Notes: generated by a model from the sequence alone, not told the origin. Numbered from the stretch's first letter, positions 51,462 through 60,363 are shown. The stretch: DNA of 64,000 nt from Marinovum sp048263515 (GCF_048263515.1 NZ_JBLXEC010000002.1:62001-126000); one strand, 5' to 3'. Numbers and translations are program-made.

Positions 51462-52165
51462 CAGGCCTCTTCGCGCTTGCGCACGGTGCGCTGTTCGATG
51501 CGCTTTTCGTGCTCACCTTGGATGATCCGGTGCACGTAGATGCCCGGCAGGTGGATGTGATCGGGGTCGATCGAACCGCGTTCGACGATTTCCTCGACCT
51601 CGACGATGCAGACCTTGCCGCACATTGCCGCCGGCGGGTTGAAGTTGCGCGCGGTCTTGCGGAACACCAGGTTGCCGGTGTCGTCGGCCTTCCAGGCCTT
51701 GACGATCGACAGGTCGGCGAAGATGCCTTCCTCGAGGATGTAATCCTCGCCGCGGAACTGCTTGACCTCTTTGCCCTCGGCGATCTGGGTGCCGACACCG
51801 GTCTTGGTGTAGAAGCCAGGGATACCGCAGCCGCCGGCGCGCATGCGCTCGGCCAGGGTGCCCTGCGGGTTGAACTCGAGCTCGAGCTCGCCCGACAGAT
51901 ACTGGCGCATGAATTCAGCGTTTTCGCCGACGTAGGACGACATCATCTTCTTGATCTGCTTGGTCTCGAGCAGCTTGCCCAGGCCGAATCCGTCGACGCC
52001 GGCATTGTTCGAAGCCACGGTGAGATCCTTGACGCCGCTCTCGACCAGCGCGTCGATCAGCAGTTCGGGAATGCCGCAGAGGCCGAAGCCGCCGGCGGCG
52101 ATCAGCATGCCGTCAAAGAGCAGCCCGTCGAGCGCCTCTGACGCCGATCCATAGACTTTCTTCAT
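51461..52165 (-). CDS. scoA: 3-oxoacid CoA-transferase subunit A
   Basis: The 234-residue alpha subunit has the CoA-transferase family I motif G-G-F-G-L-C-G-I-P-E-x-L-I (about residues 25-37) and G-x-G-C-G-I-P-G-F-Y-T-K-T-G-V-G-T. The ATG at 52165 follows GGGGGA; in-frame codons upstream are not conserved. It heads the scoA/DUF1801/scoB operon and diverges from the ArsR-type regulator gene. Confidence 0.94.
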   Translation of the reverse strand: MKKVYGSASEALDGLLFDGMLIAAGGFGLCGIPELLIDALVESGVKDLTVASNNAGVDGFGLGKLLETKQIKKMMSSYVGENAEFMRQYLSGELELEFNPQGTLAERMRAGGCGIPGFYTKTGVGTQIAEGKEVKQFRGEDYILEEGIFADLSIVKAWKADDTGNLVFRKTARNFNPPAAMCGKVCIVEVEEIVERGSIDPDHIHLPGIYVHRIIQGEHEKRIEQRTVRKREEA

Positions 52166-52335
52166 GAAAAATCCCCCATTCTCTGTGATTGCGGCATTTG
52201 TGGGCGAGGGCGGACCCGAAGTCAATTGGATTGCCGCAGTGCAGCGGGGCGTTAGCGTTAGCAAGGCGGTGAGGGGCCGGTCAGTCATTCACCCAAAGGG
52301 TTGACTGATTGCCGCAAGGCGTGTTATTCCACCTT

Positions 52336-52680
52336 ATGGCTAAACGAGAAACGGGACCGGACCTCTCAAACGTCTTGAAGGCGGCAAGCGATCCGACGCG
52401 GCGCGCCATCCTGACGCTGCTGACGCAGCACGGGCCGCTGAAGGTGACCGAGATCCACGCCCGTTTCGACCTCAGCCTCAATGCCGTGTCCAAGCACATC
52501 AAGGTGCTGGAGCGGGCCGGGCTGGTGCAGCGACGCACCGAATGGCGCGACCACCTGATCGACGTTGACATGGCGCCGCTGGCGCAGGTCGACCGCTGGT
52601 TCGGCGAATTGCGCTCGATCTGGGATCTGCGGCTCGAGGCCCTGGATCATCTCATGACCAAAGGAGACCACGATGACTGA
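52336..52680 (+). CDS. ArsR/SmtB family transcriptional regulator
   Basis: The 114-residue winged-helix protein has the pattern L-K-A-A-S-D-P-T-R-R-A-I-L-T-L-L, then L-N-A-V-S-K-H-I-K-V-L-E-R-A-G-L-V as recognition helix. No metal-binding Cys pair is seen. It is the type of regulator usually paired with an SRPBCC protein, here directly overlapping. The ATG at 52336 lacks a ribosome site, so the transcript may be leaderless; a TTG at 52309 is an alternative start. Confidence 0.85.
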   Translation: MAKRETGPDLSNVLKAASDPTRRAILTLLTQHGPLKVTEIHARFDLSLNAVSKHIKVLERAGLVQRRTEWRDHLIDVDMAPLAQVDRWFGELRSIWDLRLEALDHLMTKGDHDD

Positions 52681-53101
52681 CCTCAGACTGCAAGTTCACC
52701 GCACCATCGCCGCGCCGCAGGAGGCGCTGTTCAAGGCCTGGCTCGATCCGGAGATGCTGAAACGCTTCATGCTGCCGGGCGAGAACGTCTCGGTGGGGCA
52801 TGTCAGCACCGACCCCAAGGAGGGCGGGCGCTTCGAGATCCTAATGAAGGCCGGCGACCAGGAGCTGCCGCATGCCGGCACCTACCGCGAGATCCGCCCG
52901 CATGAGCGCATCGTCTTTACCTGGGAGAGCCCCTATTCCGAAGACGGCAGCGAGGTGACGCTGGACTTCGTGCCCGAGGGCGCCGGCACAAGGCTGACCC
53001 TGACCCATGTGCGCTTTGCCAGCGAGGAGAGCCGCGACAATCACGAGAGGGGTTGGGCGGCGATCCTGGCGTCGCTGGAGGCGGCCAAGGTCGCGGCCTA
53101 G
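52673..53101 (+). CDS. SRPBCC (AHSA1-like) domain protein
   Basis: The 142-residue protein has an AHSA1-type fold: V-H-R-T-I-A-A-P-Q-E-A-L-F-K-A-W-L-D-P-E near the N-terminus, G-G-R-F-E-I-L, and H-E-R-G-W-A-A-I-L near the C-terminal helix. Such proteins form a hydrophobic cavity for unknown ligands. Its ATG overlaps the regulator stop by eight bases, so the two are co-translated. A terminator follows. Confidence 0.87.
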   Translation: MTDLRLQVHRTIAAPQEALFKAWLDPEMLKRFMLPGENVSVGHVSTDPKEGGRFEILMKAGDQELPHAGTYREIRPHERIVFTWESPYSEDGSEVTLDFVPEGAGTRLTLTHVRFASEESRDNHERGWAAILASLEAAKVAA

Positions 53102-53125
53102 GCGCAAGCGGCAGTTAATTGAGAT

Positions 53126-53153
53126 GGGCGATCCCTTGCGGGGTCGCCCTTTT
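53126..53153 (+). terminator. Rho-independent terminator after the SRPBCC gene
   Basis: A ten-pair stem GGGCGATCCC/GGGGTCGCCC (one G-U pair) with loop TTGC is followed by TTTT. It lies between the convergent SRPBCC and L,D-transpeptidase genes and may serve both. Confidence 0.85.
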
Positions 53154-53168
53154 GCGTCAGAGGAATCG

Positions 53169-53720
53169 TCAGATCAGGCGGACCTGGGTGCCGATCGGGG
53201 TGATCTCGAACAGTTCCGCGATCTTTTCGTTGTAGAGCCCGATGCAGCCGTCGGACGACCGGCGGCCGATCTTGCGGGTGTCATGGGTGCCGTGGATCAG
53301 GTAGGCGGGCCAGTCTAGATACAGCGCATGGGTGCCCAGCGGGTTGTCGGGCGCGCCGCCGGCGACCGGTTTCCAGTCGGGGAACCGCTCCATCTGGCTG
53401 GCGGTCGGGGTCCAGGAGGGGCCGACCTTCTTGCGCACAATCCTGGTGTAGCCGCGTTTCGTCAGCTCGTCGGTCTTGGGCACGGAGGTCGGGTAGACGC
53501 GGTAATCACTGCCGTCGGCGGACCAGTAATGCAGCGCGCGGGAGTTGGTGTCGCAGACGATGGCGCCCTTGCCCAGATCGCTGAAATGATCGCGCCAGTC
53601 CTGATGGGTGAAGGCGGAGATATTGTGCCGCACCGGTTCGGCGGCACGGGCCACGGCGGGCAGCAGCAGCGCGGCGCCGGAGGCGGCGAGCAGGTGGCGG
53701 CGGGTATATGTCTTGTGCAT
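53169..53720 (-). CDS. L,D-transpeptidase (YkuD domain)
   Basis: The 183-residue product begins with a twin-arginine-type signal (Y-T-R-R-H-L-L at 5-11, then an Ala/Leu-rich core to residue 27). The YkuD domain (about 50-183) holds H143 (I-H-G-T) and the catalytic C159 in S-S-D-G-C-I-G. The Arg that usually follows the Cys-Ile pair is Gly here. It forms 3-3 cross-links in peptidoglycan or attaches proteins to it. Start at 53720 gives the signal peptide; upstream codons do not. Confidence 0.88.
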   Translation of the reverse strand: MHKTYTRRHLLAASGAALLLPAVARAAEPVRHNISAFTHQDWRDHFSDLGKGAIVCDTNSRALHYWSADGSDYRVYPTSVPKTDELTKRGYTRIVRKKVGPSWTPTASQMERFPDWKPVAGGAPDNPLGTHALYLDWPAYLIHGTHDTRKIGRRSSDGCIGLYNEKIAELFEITPIGTQVRLI

Positions 53721-53847
53721 GTCAGGACCTTTCGATTGTCGTTCCGTGCAAGCGGGACAAAGACCGAAAGTGGGCCGGGTTTCCACTCACGTATTCGCGA
53801 GCGTGAATGTGAGTGCGGAAAGGTCACAGGGGGGCCGTGGCGGGGGC

Positions 53848-54076
53848 AGGGCAGTGTCCAACCGGGAAGGCCTTGGGCTGGCGGTGAGGTCCCGGCTCGG
53901 GGGCCGGGACGGCGGTATTGCTGGGGATAGGGCGGTGATCCCGCCTGAGTGATTTGGTCAGGCGGTGAGGTCCCGGCGCGGGGGGCCGGGACGGCACTGT
54001 GGCTGAGGGGGAGGGCGGTGACCCTTCTTGGGCGCCTTATACAGACGGTGAGGGCCCGGCGCGGGGGCCGGGACGC
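53848..54076. repeat. Tandem array of about 82-bp units around family 1 palindromes
   Basis: The 53721-54080 gap has no gene. Three diverged units repeat with periods of 81 and 83 bases. Each has AGGGC(A/G)GTG near its start and (G)CGGTGAGG leading into a GTCCCGGC/GCCGGGAC palindrome (53889-53910, 53970-53992, 54053-54073, the last with GGCCCGGC). The spacers differ more than the palindromes. The array abuts the topA stop, so it lies in the topA 3' region. Confidence 0.75.
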
Positions 54077-54080
54077 GGGG

Positions 54081-56801
54081 TCACTCGTCCTTGGCGGCGG
54101 CCTTTTTCGGCGCGGCTTTCTTGGCCGTGGCCTTTTTCGCGGCCGGTTTCTTGGCGGCTGCCTTCTTGGCCGGGGCCTTCTTCTTGCTCTTGCCGGCCTT
54201 CTCCTCGATCAGCTTCAGCGCCATCTCCATGGTCACATCCGCCGGCTCGGTGTCCTTGGGCAGGGTGGCGTTCACCTTTTCCCATTTGACGTAAGGCCCG
54301 TAGCGCCCCTCCATCACGTTGACCGCGCCGCCGTCGGGGTGATCGCCCAGCTCCTTGAGCGGCTTGACGGCGGTGCGTCCGCGACCGCGGCCGGGGTTGG
54401 CGCGCTTGTGGTCGAGCAGTTCGACGGCGTGGTTCATGCCGATCTCGAAGACCTCGATCGGGTCCTTGAGGTTGACGTAGACCGGTTTCTCCTCGTCAGG
54501 CTTCTGGTGCATGATGTAGGGGCCGAAACGGCCGAAGTTCGACTTGATCATGCCGCCTTCGGAATGTTCGCCGATCTCTCGCGGCAGGCTGAGCAGGGTC
54601 ACCGCCTTGTCCAGCGTCAGGTCCTCGGGGCCCCAACCGGGGACATATTGCCCCTTGGCCTTGGGCAGCGAGGCGCGCGGCGGTTTCTTGTTCTCGGGCG
54701 TGGGTTCACCGCGCTGCACATAGGGGCCGAAGCGGCCGGCCTTGAGCCAGATCTCGTCGCCGGCATCCTCGCCCAGCAGCTTTTCCTCGCCATCGGCGCC
54801 TTCGCCGGCGATCGGCCGGGTGTAGGTGCATTCGGGGTAATTTCCGCAGCCGACGAAACCGCCGGTCTGCGATGTCTTGAGGTGCAGCTTGCCGGCGCCA
54901 CATTTCGGGCAGATCCGCGGATCGGTGCCATCCTCGCGCGGCGGGTAGAGCTGGTCAGACAGTGCCTCGTCGAGCACGTCGAGCACCTCGGAGATCCGCA
55001 GATCGGAGGTTTCGGCAATCGCCGCCGAGAAATCCTGCCAGAAGCGCTTGAGCACCTCCTTGTAGTCGCCTTCGCCCGCCGACACCTTGTCGAGGTCTTC
55101 CTCGAGGTTGGCGGTGAACTCGTAGCCCACGTATTTGCGGAAGAAATTCAGCAGGAAGATGGTGACGATCCGGCCCTTGTCCTCGGGGATCAGCCGGTTC
55201 TTTTCCTTGGCGACATAGCCGCGTTCCTGGATCGTGGTGACGATGCTGGCATAGGTCGAGGGCCGGCCGATGCCGAGCTCTTCCATCTTCTTGACCAGCG
55301 TCGCCTCGGTATAGCGCGGCGGCGGCTGGGTGTGGTGCTGTAGCGCCAGAACGGCGGTGTTTTCAGACAGAAGCGCCTTGCCATTGCGGCGAATGCCTTG
55401 GGTTTCGATCACCTCGGGGGCGCTGTCGCCGGCCTTGGAATAATCGCTTTCCAGCCCGGATCTGGCGAATTTCGCAGGCTCGCCTTCCATGATCTGCGGC
55501 AGGATGCGGTCGTCATCACTCTCGGCGACGTCGTCGCGTCCTTCTTCGTAGACCTTGAGAAAGCCTTCGAAGGCAATGCGTTGGCCATTGGCGCGCAGGC
55601 CGACCTGACCGTCGCGGCTGGCGATCTCGACCACCGTGCGTTCCAGCCGGGCGCTTTCCATCTGGCAGGCCATGGTGCGCTTCCAGATCAGGTCATAGAG
55701 CCTGGCCTGGTCGCTTTCGCGCAGTTTAAGCGCCATGGCGTCCTTGGTCATATCCGTCGGACGGATACATTCGTGCGCTTCCTGGGCGTTCTTGGCCTTG
55801 TTCTTGTAGATCCGCGCCTTGCCGGGCACGAATTCAGCGCCGTAGCGATCCTTGATCGCCGCGCGGGTGGCCTCGACCGCCTCGGGCGCCATGTCGATGC
55901 CGTCGGTCCGCATGTAGGTGATATGGCCGGCTTCGTAGAGCCGCTGCGCCGCGTTCATCGCCTGCCGTGCGCCCATGCCGAACTTGCGGCTGGCCTCCTG
56001 CTGCAGGGTCGATGTCATGAAGGGCGGCGAGGGGTTGCGGGTGGCGGGCTTGGCCTCGACCGAGTCCACGAAGAGCTCGCGAGAGGTCACGGCCTGCACC
56101 GCCAGCTCGGCGGCGGTCTCGTTCGCAAGGTCGTATTTGTCGAGCTTCTTGCCGGCGTGCAGGGTCAGCCGGGCCTCGTATTCCTGGCCGCGCGGGGTGG
56201 TGAGCAGCGCCTTGACCGACCAGTATTCCCGCGGCTTGAAGGCCTCGATCTCCATCTCGCGCTCGACGATCAGCCGCAGGCAGACCGATTGCACCCGACC
56301 GGCGCTGCGCGCGCCGGGCAGCTTGCGCCACAGAACCGGGCTGAGGTTGAAACCGACGAGGTAATCCAGCGCCCGGCGGGCGAGGTAGGCCTCGACCAGC
56401 GGCGCATCGACCTGCCGGGGGTTCTTCATCGCCTCGGTGACGGCGCTCTTGGTGATCGCGTTGAACACAACGCGGCTGACCGGCGTGTCCTTCTTGATCG
56501 CCCGACGCTTGCGCAGGGCCTCTTCGAGGTGCCAGGAAATCGCCTCACCCTCGCGGTCGGGGTCGGTGGCGAGGATCAGCGCATTGTCATCCTTGAGCGC
56601 GTCGGCGATGGCCTTGACGTGCTTGCGGCTGTCGGCGCCGATCTCCCATTTCATCTCGAAATCCTGCTCGGGATCGACCGAACCGTTCTTGGCGGGAAGG
56701 TCACGCACGTGGCCATAAGACGCCAGAACGGTGTAGTCCGAGCCGAGATACTTGTTGATTGTCTTGGCCTTGGCCGGAGATTCGACAACAACAACTGGCA
56801 T
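54081..56801 (-). CDS. topA: DNA topoisomerase I
   Basis: The 906-residue type IA enzyme relaxes negative supercoils. The Toprim domain (V-E-S-P-A-K-A near residue 6, D-P-D-R-E-G-E at 80-86), active-site Tyr296 in I-T-Y-M-R-T-D-G, and one C4 zinc finger (C-P-K-C...C-G-N-Y-P-E-C, about 637-665) are clear. Repeated G-R-F-G-P-Y-V/I blocks follow, and the last 40 residues are Lys/Ala repeats of the AKKAAAKK type. ATG 56801 follows AAAGGAAA. Diverges from a small exported protein gene. Confidence 0.96.
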   Translation of the reverse strand: MPVVVVESPAKAKTINKYLGSDYTVLASYGHVRDLPAKNGSVDPEQDFEMKWEIGADSRKHVKAIADALKDDNALILATDPDREGEAISWHLEEALRKRRAIKKDTPVSRVVFNAITKSAVTEAMKNPRQVDAPLVEAYLARRALDYLVGFNLSPVLWRKLPGARSAGRVQSVCLRLIVEREMEIEAFKPREYWSVKALLTTPRGQEYEARLTLHAGKKLDKYDLANETAAELAVQAVTSRELFVDSVEAKPATRNPSPPFMTSTLQQEASRKFGMGARQAMNAAQRLYEAGHITYMRTDGIDMAPEAVEATRAAIKDRYGAEFVPGKARIYKNKAKNAQEAHECIRPTDMTKDAMALKLRESDQARLYDLIWKRTMACQMESARLERTVVEIASRDGQVGLRANGQRIAFEGFLKVYEEGRDDVAESDDDRILPQIMEGEPAKFARSGLESDYSKAGDSAPEVIETQGIRRNGKALLSENTAVLALQHHTQPPPRYTEATLVKKMEELGIGRPSTYASIVTTIQERGYVAKEKNRLIPEDKGRIVTIFLLNFFRKYVGYEFTANLEEDLDKVSAGEGDYKEVLKRFWQDFSAAIAETSDLRISEVLDVLDEALSDQLYPPREDGTDPRICPKCGAGKLHLKTSQTGGFVGCGNYPECTYTRPIAGEGADGEEKLLGEDAGDEIWLKAGRFGPYVQRGEPTPENKKPPRASLPKAKGQYVPGWGPEDLTLDKAVTLLSLPREIGEHSEGGMIKSNFGRFGPYIMHQKPDEEKPVYVNLKDPIEVFEIGMNHAVELLDHKRANPGRGRGRTAVKPLKELGDHPDGGAVNVMEGRYGPYVKWEKVNATLPKDTEPADVTMEMALKLIEEKAGKSKKKAPAKKAAAKKPAAKKATAKKAAPKKAAAKDE

Positions 56802-56948
56802 GAAATTTCCTTTCGACTCAAACCGCCTGCTCTGGCGGCGGAACATGGGGGCGGGAGGGTTGGAAAGTCAATGCAGGCAAATCGGCGTTGTAAAATCCCT
56901 GCGTGTCACTACCGTGAGGGCTGCAACCGGAGGATCGCCGGAGGATCC

Positions 56949-57389
56949 ATGACGCGCCTTGTGACCTGCCTCGCCGTTCTGGCGCTCTACGCCGGGCCCG
57001 CCGCCGCCCAGGACTGGCAGGAGCCGCCGCGCGGCAGCGCCCTGCGCACGGCGCTGATGGATGCGCTGCGCCCGCACGCGGAATGGGAACTCGGCGCGCC
57101 GGTGGAATTTGTGGTCGCCGAAATGCGGGTGGCCGGCGACCTGGGCTTTGCCGCCGTGACCGCGCAGCGCCCCGGAGGAGCCGCGATCGATCTGACCGCA
57201 ACGCCCGGCTACCAGCGCGGCACGCTCGACCCCGAGACGATGGACGGCACCGCCATTCAGGCGCTTTACCGCAAGAGCGGCGAGACCTGGGTCGCCGTGC
57301 ATCACGCCATCGGTGCCACTGACGTCTGGTTCGCCTGGGACCCGCTCTGCGAGGAATACCGCGCCGTCATCTCGGACTATTGTTTCTGA
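56949..57389 (+). CDS. Small exported protein of unknown function
   Basis: The 146-residue product has a Sec signal peptide (residues 1-21, A-A-A-Q) and a globular domain with L-R-P-x-x-E-x-E-L-G-A-P-V-E-F-V-V and V-A-G-D-L-G-F-A-A-V-x-A-Q-R-P-G-G. Two C-terminal cysteines (C-E-E-Y and Y-C-F) could form a disulfide. GGAGGA precedes the ATG. Related proteins appear in other proteobacteria as conserved hypotheticals, as far as I recall. Function not known. Confidence 0.75.
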   Translation: MTRLVTCLAVLALYAGPAAAQDWQEPPRGSALRTALMDALRPHAEWELGAPVEFVVAEMRVAGDLGFAAVTAQRPGGAAIDLTATPGYQRGTLDPETMDGTAIQALYRKSGETWVAVHHAIGATDVWFAWDPLCEEYRAVISDYCF

Positions 57390-57407
57390 GTCTGCCCCGC
57401 GTCGCAG

Positions 57408-57427
57408 GGTGGGCGGTTCTGCCCACC
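57408..57427. repeat. Palindromic intergenic repeat, family 2, between the small exported gene and dprA
   Basis: GGTGGGC and GCCCACC flank six bases 18 bases after the stop of the small gene, and convergent with dprA. It belongs to the same family as the pair between coxB and ctaB and the copy near tadC. Confidence 0.55.
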
Positions 57428-57450
57428 TTCCGCCCGGCGCCAGATGCCCC

Positions 57451-58596
57451 TCACGACGCCAGCGAAATCAATCCTCCCGGATGCCGTGTGATCCGGCCCG
57501 ACAACTCCAGGTCCGTCAATTCCGCCGCCACCGAAGGCGAGGCGCCGCGCAGGTCGCGGATCAACTGGTCTTCCGCAAGGGGCGAGGGCCCCAGCCGCGA
57601 CAGGATCTCGTTGTGCAGGGCCGCGGTCTCGCGCAGATCGCGCCGCTCCGGGGGCGCCTCGGGCAGCAGCGGCAGCTCCGGCTGCACCTCGGGAGCCGAG
57701 GCAATCGGCCCCAGCGCCTCGATCACATCGGCGGCGTTGCGCACCAGCCGCGCGCCGTCGCGGATCAGCATGTTGCAGCCGCTGGCCCGGGCGTCGAAGG
57801 GATGGCCCGGCACCGCCAGAACCTCGCGCCCCTGGTCGAGCGCATTCCGCGCAGTGATAAGACTGCCGGATTTCGCCGCCGCTTCAACCACGACCACCCC
57901 TCGCGACAGGCCCGAGATGATCCGGTTGCGCTGCGGGAAATGCCGGGCCTGCGGTGCCAGCCCCGGCCGCTGTTCCGACAGGGTCAGCCCGCGCGCCTGG
58001 ATATCCTCGGCCAGCTTGGTGTTTTCCGACGGATAGATCACGTCGATCCCGCCGCCAAAGACCGCGATGGTCCCGGTCTCGAGCGCGGCGAGATGCGCGG
58101 CGGTATCGACCCCCCGCGCCAGCCCCGAGACCACGACAAAACCGGCCTCGCCCAGCTCGCCCGCCAGCGCCCGCGCCATGCGGGTGCCCAGCGACGAGGC
58201 ATTGCGCGCCCCGACCAGGGCAATCAGCGGCTTGTGCAGAAGCTCGATCCGGCCGCGCGCCCAGAACAGCGGCGGCGCATCGCCAAGCTCGGCCAGGCCC
58301 GGCGGATATTCCGCCTCGCCCCGGCAGATCAGCCGCGCGCCAAAGGCGCAGCCGCGGCGGTATTCGCCTTCGGCCTCCGACATTGAACAGGGGGAATATT
58401 TCTCGATCCCGGCGGAGCGTGCGACCTCTGGCAGGGCTGACAGGGCGGCGCTGGAACTGCCATGTTCCGCCATCAGCCGATAGAAGGTCGAGACACCGAC
58501 CCGATGAGAGCGCAAGAGGCGGAGCCAGCCCAACCGGTCATCTTCCGAGGTGGGTGGGAGTAGGGGGTGAGAGGAAGAATAAACTGTGTCGGTCAT
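57451..58596 (-). CDS. dprA: DNA-processing protein DprA
   Basis: The 381-residue product loads RecA on incoming single-stranded DNA during natural transformation. An N-terminal helical region precedes the Rossmann-like core: A-L-V-G-A-R near 127-131, V-S-G-L-A-R-G-V-D-T-A-A-H (156-168), G-G-G-I-D-V-I-Y-P (181-189) and F-P-Q-R-N-R-I-I-S-G-L-S. A C-terminal winged helix (about 315-381) follows. ATG 58596 is supported by GGCGGGA upstream; a CtrA-like box lies 45 bases further up. tldD is transcribed ahead in the same direction but ends in a hairpin. Confidence 0.92.
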   Translation of the reverse strand: MTDTVYSSSHPLLPPTSEDDRLGWLRLLRSHRVGVSTFYRLMAEHGSSSAALSALPEVARSAGIEKYSPCSMSEAEGEYRRGCAFGARLICRGEAEYPPGLAELGDAPPLFWARGRIELLHKPLIALVGARNASSLGTRMARALAGELGEAGFVVVSGLARGVDTAAHLAALETGTIAVFGGGIDVIYPSENTKLAEDIQARGLTLSEQRPGLAPQARHFPQRNRIISGLSRGVVVVEAAAKSGSLITARNALDQGREVLAVPGHPFDARASGCNMLIRDGARLVRNAADVIEALGPIASAPEVQPELPLLPEAPPERRDLRETAALHNEILSRLGPSPLAEDQLIRDLRGASPSVAAELTDLELSGRITRHPGGLISLAS

Positions 58597-58640
58597 TCCG
58601 GTCCCGCCTGCTTGCAGAATCATGTCTACAATGTGGCTGG

Positions 58641-58655
58641 TTAACAGGCGGTAAA
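58641..58655. promoter_or_regulatory. CtrA-like box upstream of dprA
   Basis: TTAA, seven bases, TAAA at 58641-58655, within GGTTAACAGGCGGTAAAC. The CtrA consensus TTAA-N7-TTAA is missed at one base. It lies 45 bases upstream of the dprA ATG, a good position for control of a competence gene by CtrA. Confidence 0.5.
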
Positions 58656-58714
58656 CTGCAACAGTTTGAGTGGAATGAAAGATTTCGATGTTTGTGGAAA
58701 CTTGTCGGTTTCGA

Positions 58715-58742
58715 GGGGCCCGCCGGTGTCCCGGCAGGCCCC
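58715..58742 (-). terminator. GC-rich hairpin after tldD
   Basis: On the minus strand a 12-pair stem with one G-U pair (58742-58731 with 58726-58715) and a four-base loop starts seven bases after the tldD stop. No T-run follows. Probably ends or stabilises the tldD transcript and separates it from dprA. Confidence 0.65.
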
Positions 58743-58748
58743 GAAGCC

Positions 58749-60170
58749 TCAGGCCGCGGCGCCGCCCACGGTCAGACCGCCGATCCGCACCGTCGGCTGA
58801 CCCACGCCCACCGGCACCCATTGACCGGCCTTGCCGCAATTGCCCATGCCGGGATCAAGCGCCATGTCATTGCCCAACGCCTGGATGCGCATCAACGCCG
58901 AGGGGCCATCGCCGATCAGCGTCGCGCCCTTGACCGGGGCCCCGACCTTGCCGTTCCTGACCCGGTAGGCCTCGGTGCAGGAAAACACGAACTTGCCGTT
59001 GGTGATGTCGACCTGACCGCCGCCGAAGCCCACCGCCCAGATGCCATCCTCGAGCCCCGCCACGATATCCGACGGCTCGGCATCGCCGCCCAGCATGTAG
59101 GTATTGGTCATCCGCGGCATCGGGATGTGCTGAAAGCTCTCGCGGCGGCCGTTGCCGGTGGGATCGACGCCCATCAACCGGGCGTTCTGACGGTCCTGCA
59201 TGAAGCCGGTCAGGATGCCGTCCTCGATCAGCACGTTGCGCCCCGAGGGCGTGCCCTCGTCATCGACCGAGAGCGAGCCGCGCCGGTCCGGCAGGGTGCC
59301 GTCATCCAGCACGGTCACGCCCTTCGCCGCCACCTGCTTGCCCATCAGTCCGGCAAAGGCGGACGAGCCCTTGCGGTTGAAATCGCCCTCCAGCCCGTGG
59401 CCGATCGCCTCGTGCAGCAGGATGCCGGGCCAGCCGGGGCCAAGCACGATGTCCATCACGCCGGCCGGCGCCGGCTCGGCCTCGAGGTTGACCAGCGCAA
59501 TGCGCAGCGCCTCGCGCGCCTTGGCCTGCCAGTCGGCGGGATCGAGCAGACCGTCAAGGCCCACGCGCCCGCCGCCACCGGCCACGCCGCTTTCGCGCCG
59601 GCCGTTCTGTTCGACGATCACCGAGACATTGACCCGGGTCATCGGCCGCACATCGGTGACATGCAGACCATCGGGCCGCAGGATCTCGACCTCCTGGAAC
59701 GAGGCCATGATGGTGGCCGAGACCTGCACCACCCGGGCATCGAGATCGCGCGAGAAGGCGTCGATCTCGCGCAGGGTCTCGATCTTGACCGGAAATTCCG
59801 CCCCGGTGATCGGATCGGCATCGGTATAAAGCCTGCGATTGGTGGGCTTGGGGCCGGGCGCCATGACGCCGCCACCGTCGCCCACCGCCAGACGGGCGGT
59901 CTCGACCGCGCGTTTCAGGGCCGGCTCGCTGATCTCGGTGGCATGGGCATAGCCCGCCACCTCGCCGCGCACGGCGCGCAGGCCAAACCCCTCCGACGCA
60001 TCGTAACTGGCTGTTTTCACGCGGCCATCGTCGAAATGCAGCACCTCGGACCGGCGCCGTTCGAGAAACAGCTCGCCGTCGTCGGCCCCGGCCGTGGCCT
60101 CCTGCACGAGCGCCAGCGCCCGATCCTTGTCGAGCGATGTCTGAAACGGGCGAAACGCGGTCTCTGCCAT
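58749..60170 (-). CDS. tldD: Metalloprotease TldD
   Basis: The 473-residue zinc metalloprotease forms a TldD/TldE complex that trims unfolded peptides. The active site H-E-A-I-G-H (253-258) is intact, followed by G-L-E-G-D-F-N-R-K-G-S-S. The C-terminal beta domain includes G-G-G-Q-V-D-I-T-N-G and G-N-D-M-A-L-D-P-G-M-G-N-C-G-K. ATG 60170 follows GAGG. No tldE partner is in the window. It diverges from coxB, with an FNR-type box between. Confidence 0.95.
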   Translation of the reverse strand: MAETAFRPFQTSLDKDRALALVQEATAGADDGELFLERRRSEVLHFDDGRVKTASYDASEGFGLRAVRGEVAGYAHATEISEPALKRAVETARLAVGDGGGVMAPGPKPTNRRLYTDADPITGAEFPVKIETLREIDAFSRDLDARVVQVSATIMASFQEVEILRPDGLHVTDVRPMTRVNVSVIVEQNGRRESGVAGGGGRVGLDGLLDPADWQAKAREALRIALVNLEAEPAPAGVMDIVLGPGWPGILLHEAIGHGLEGDFNRKGSSAFAGLMGKQVAAKGVTVLDDGTLPDRRGSLSVDDEGTPSGRNVLIEDGILTGFMQDRQNARLMGVDPTGNGRRESFQHIPMPRMTNTYMLGGDAEPSDIVAGLEDGIWAVGFGGGQVDITNGKFVFSCTEAYRVRNGKVGAPVKGATLIGDGPSALMRIQALGNDMALDPGMGNCGKAGQWVPVGVGQPTVRIGGLTVGGAAA

Positions 60171-60189
60171 GGGATGTGCCTCGGGAAGT

Positions 60190-60203
60190 TTGATCCAAAT
60201 CAA
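60190..60203. promoter_or_regulatory. FNR/FnrL-type box between tldD and coxB
   Basis: TTGATCCAAATCAA matches the consensus TTGAT-N4-ATCAA at all ten defined positions. It lies 20 bases upstream of the tldD ATG and about 160 bases upstream of coxB. FnrL is the oxygen-responsive regulator of terminal oxidases in Rhodobacter relatives, so oxygen control of the aa3 oxidase cluster is likely; the direction of the effect is inferred only. Confidence 0.7.
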
Positions 60204-60363
60204 AAAAAGCGGCCCTTTGACGCGGGCGTGGCGCTTTATCTCGTTCACAGAATATGATTTTAAACGCCTGCGTTACAATGGGCGGCGCGGCAACGGATTC
60301 GTATGCGCGAATTTTTCGCGTCCGCCCCCCGAAGACGAACAGCATGAACCGACCAGGGTGTAT

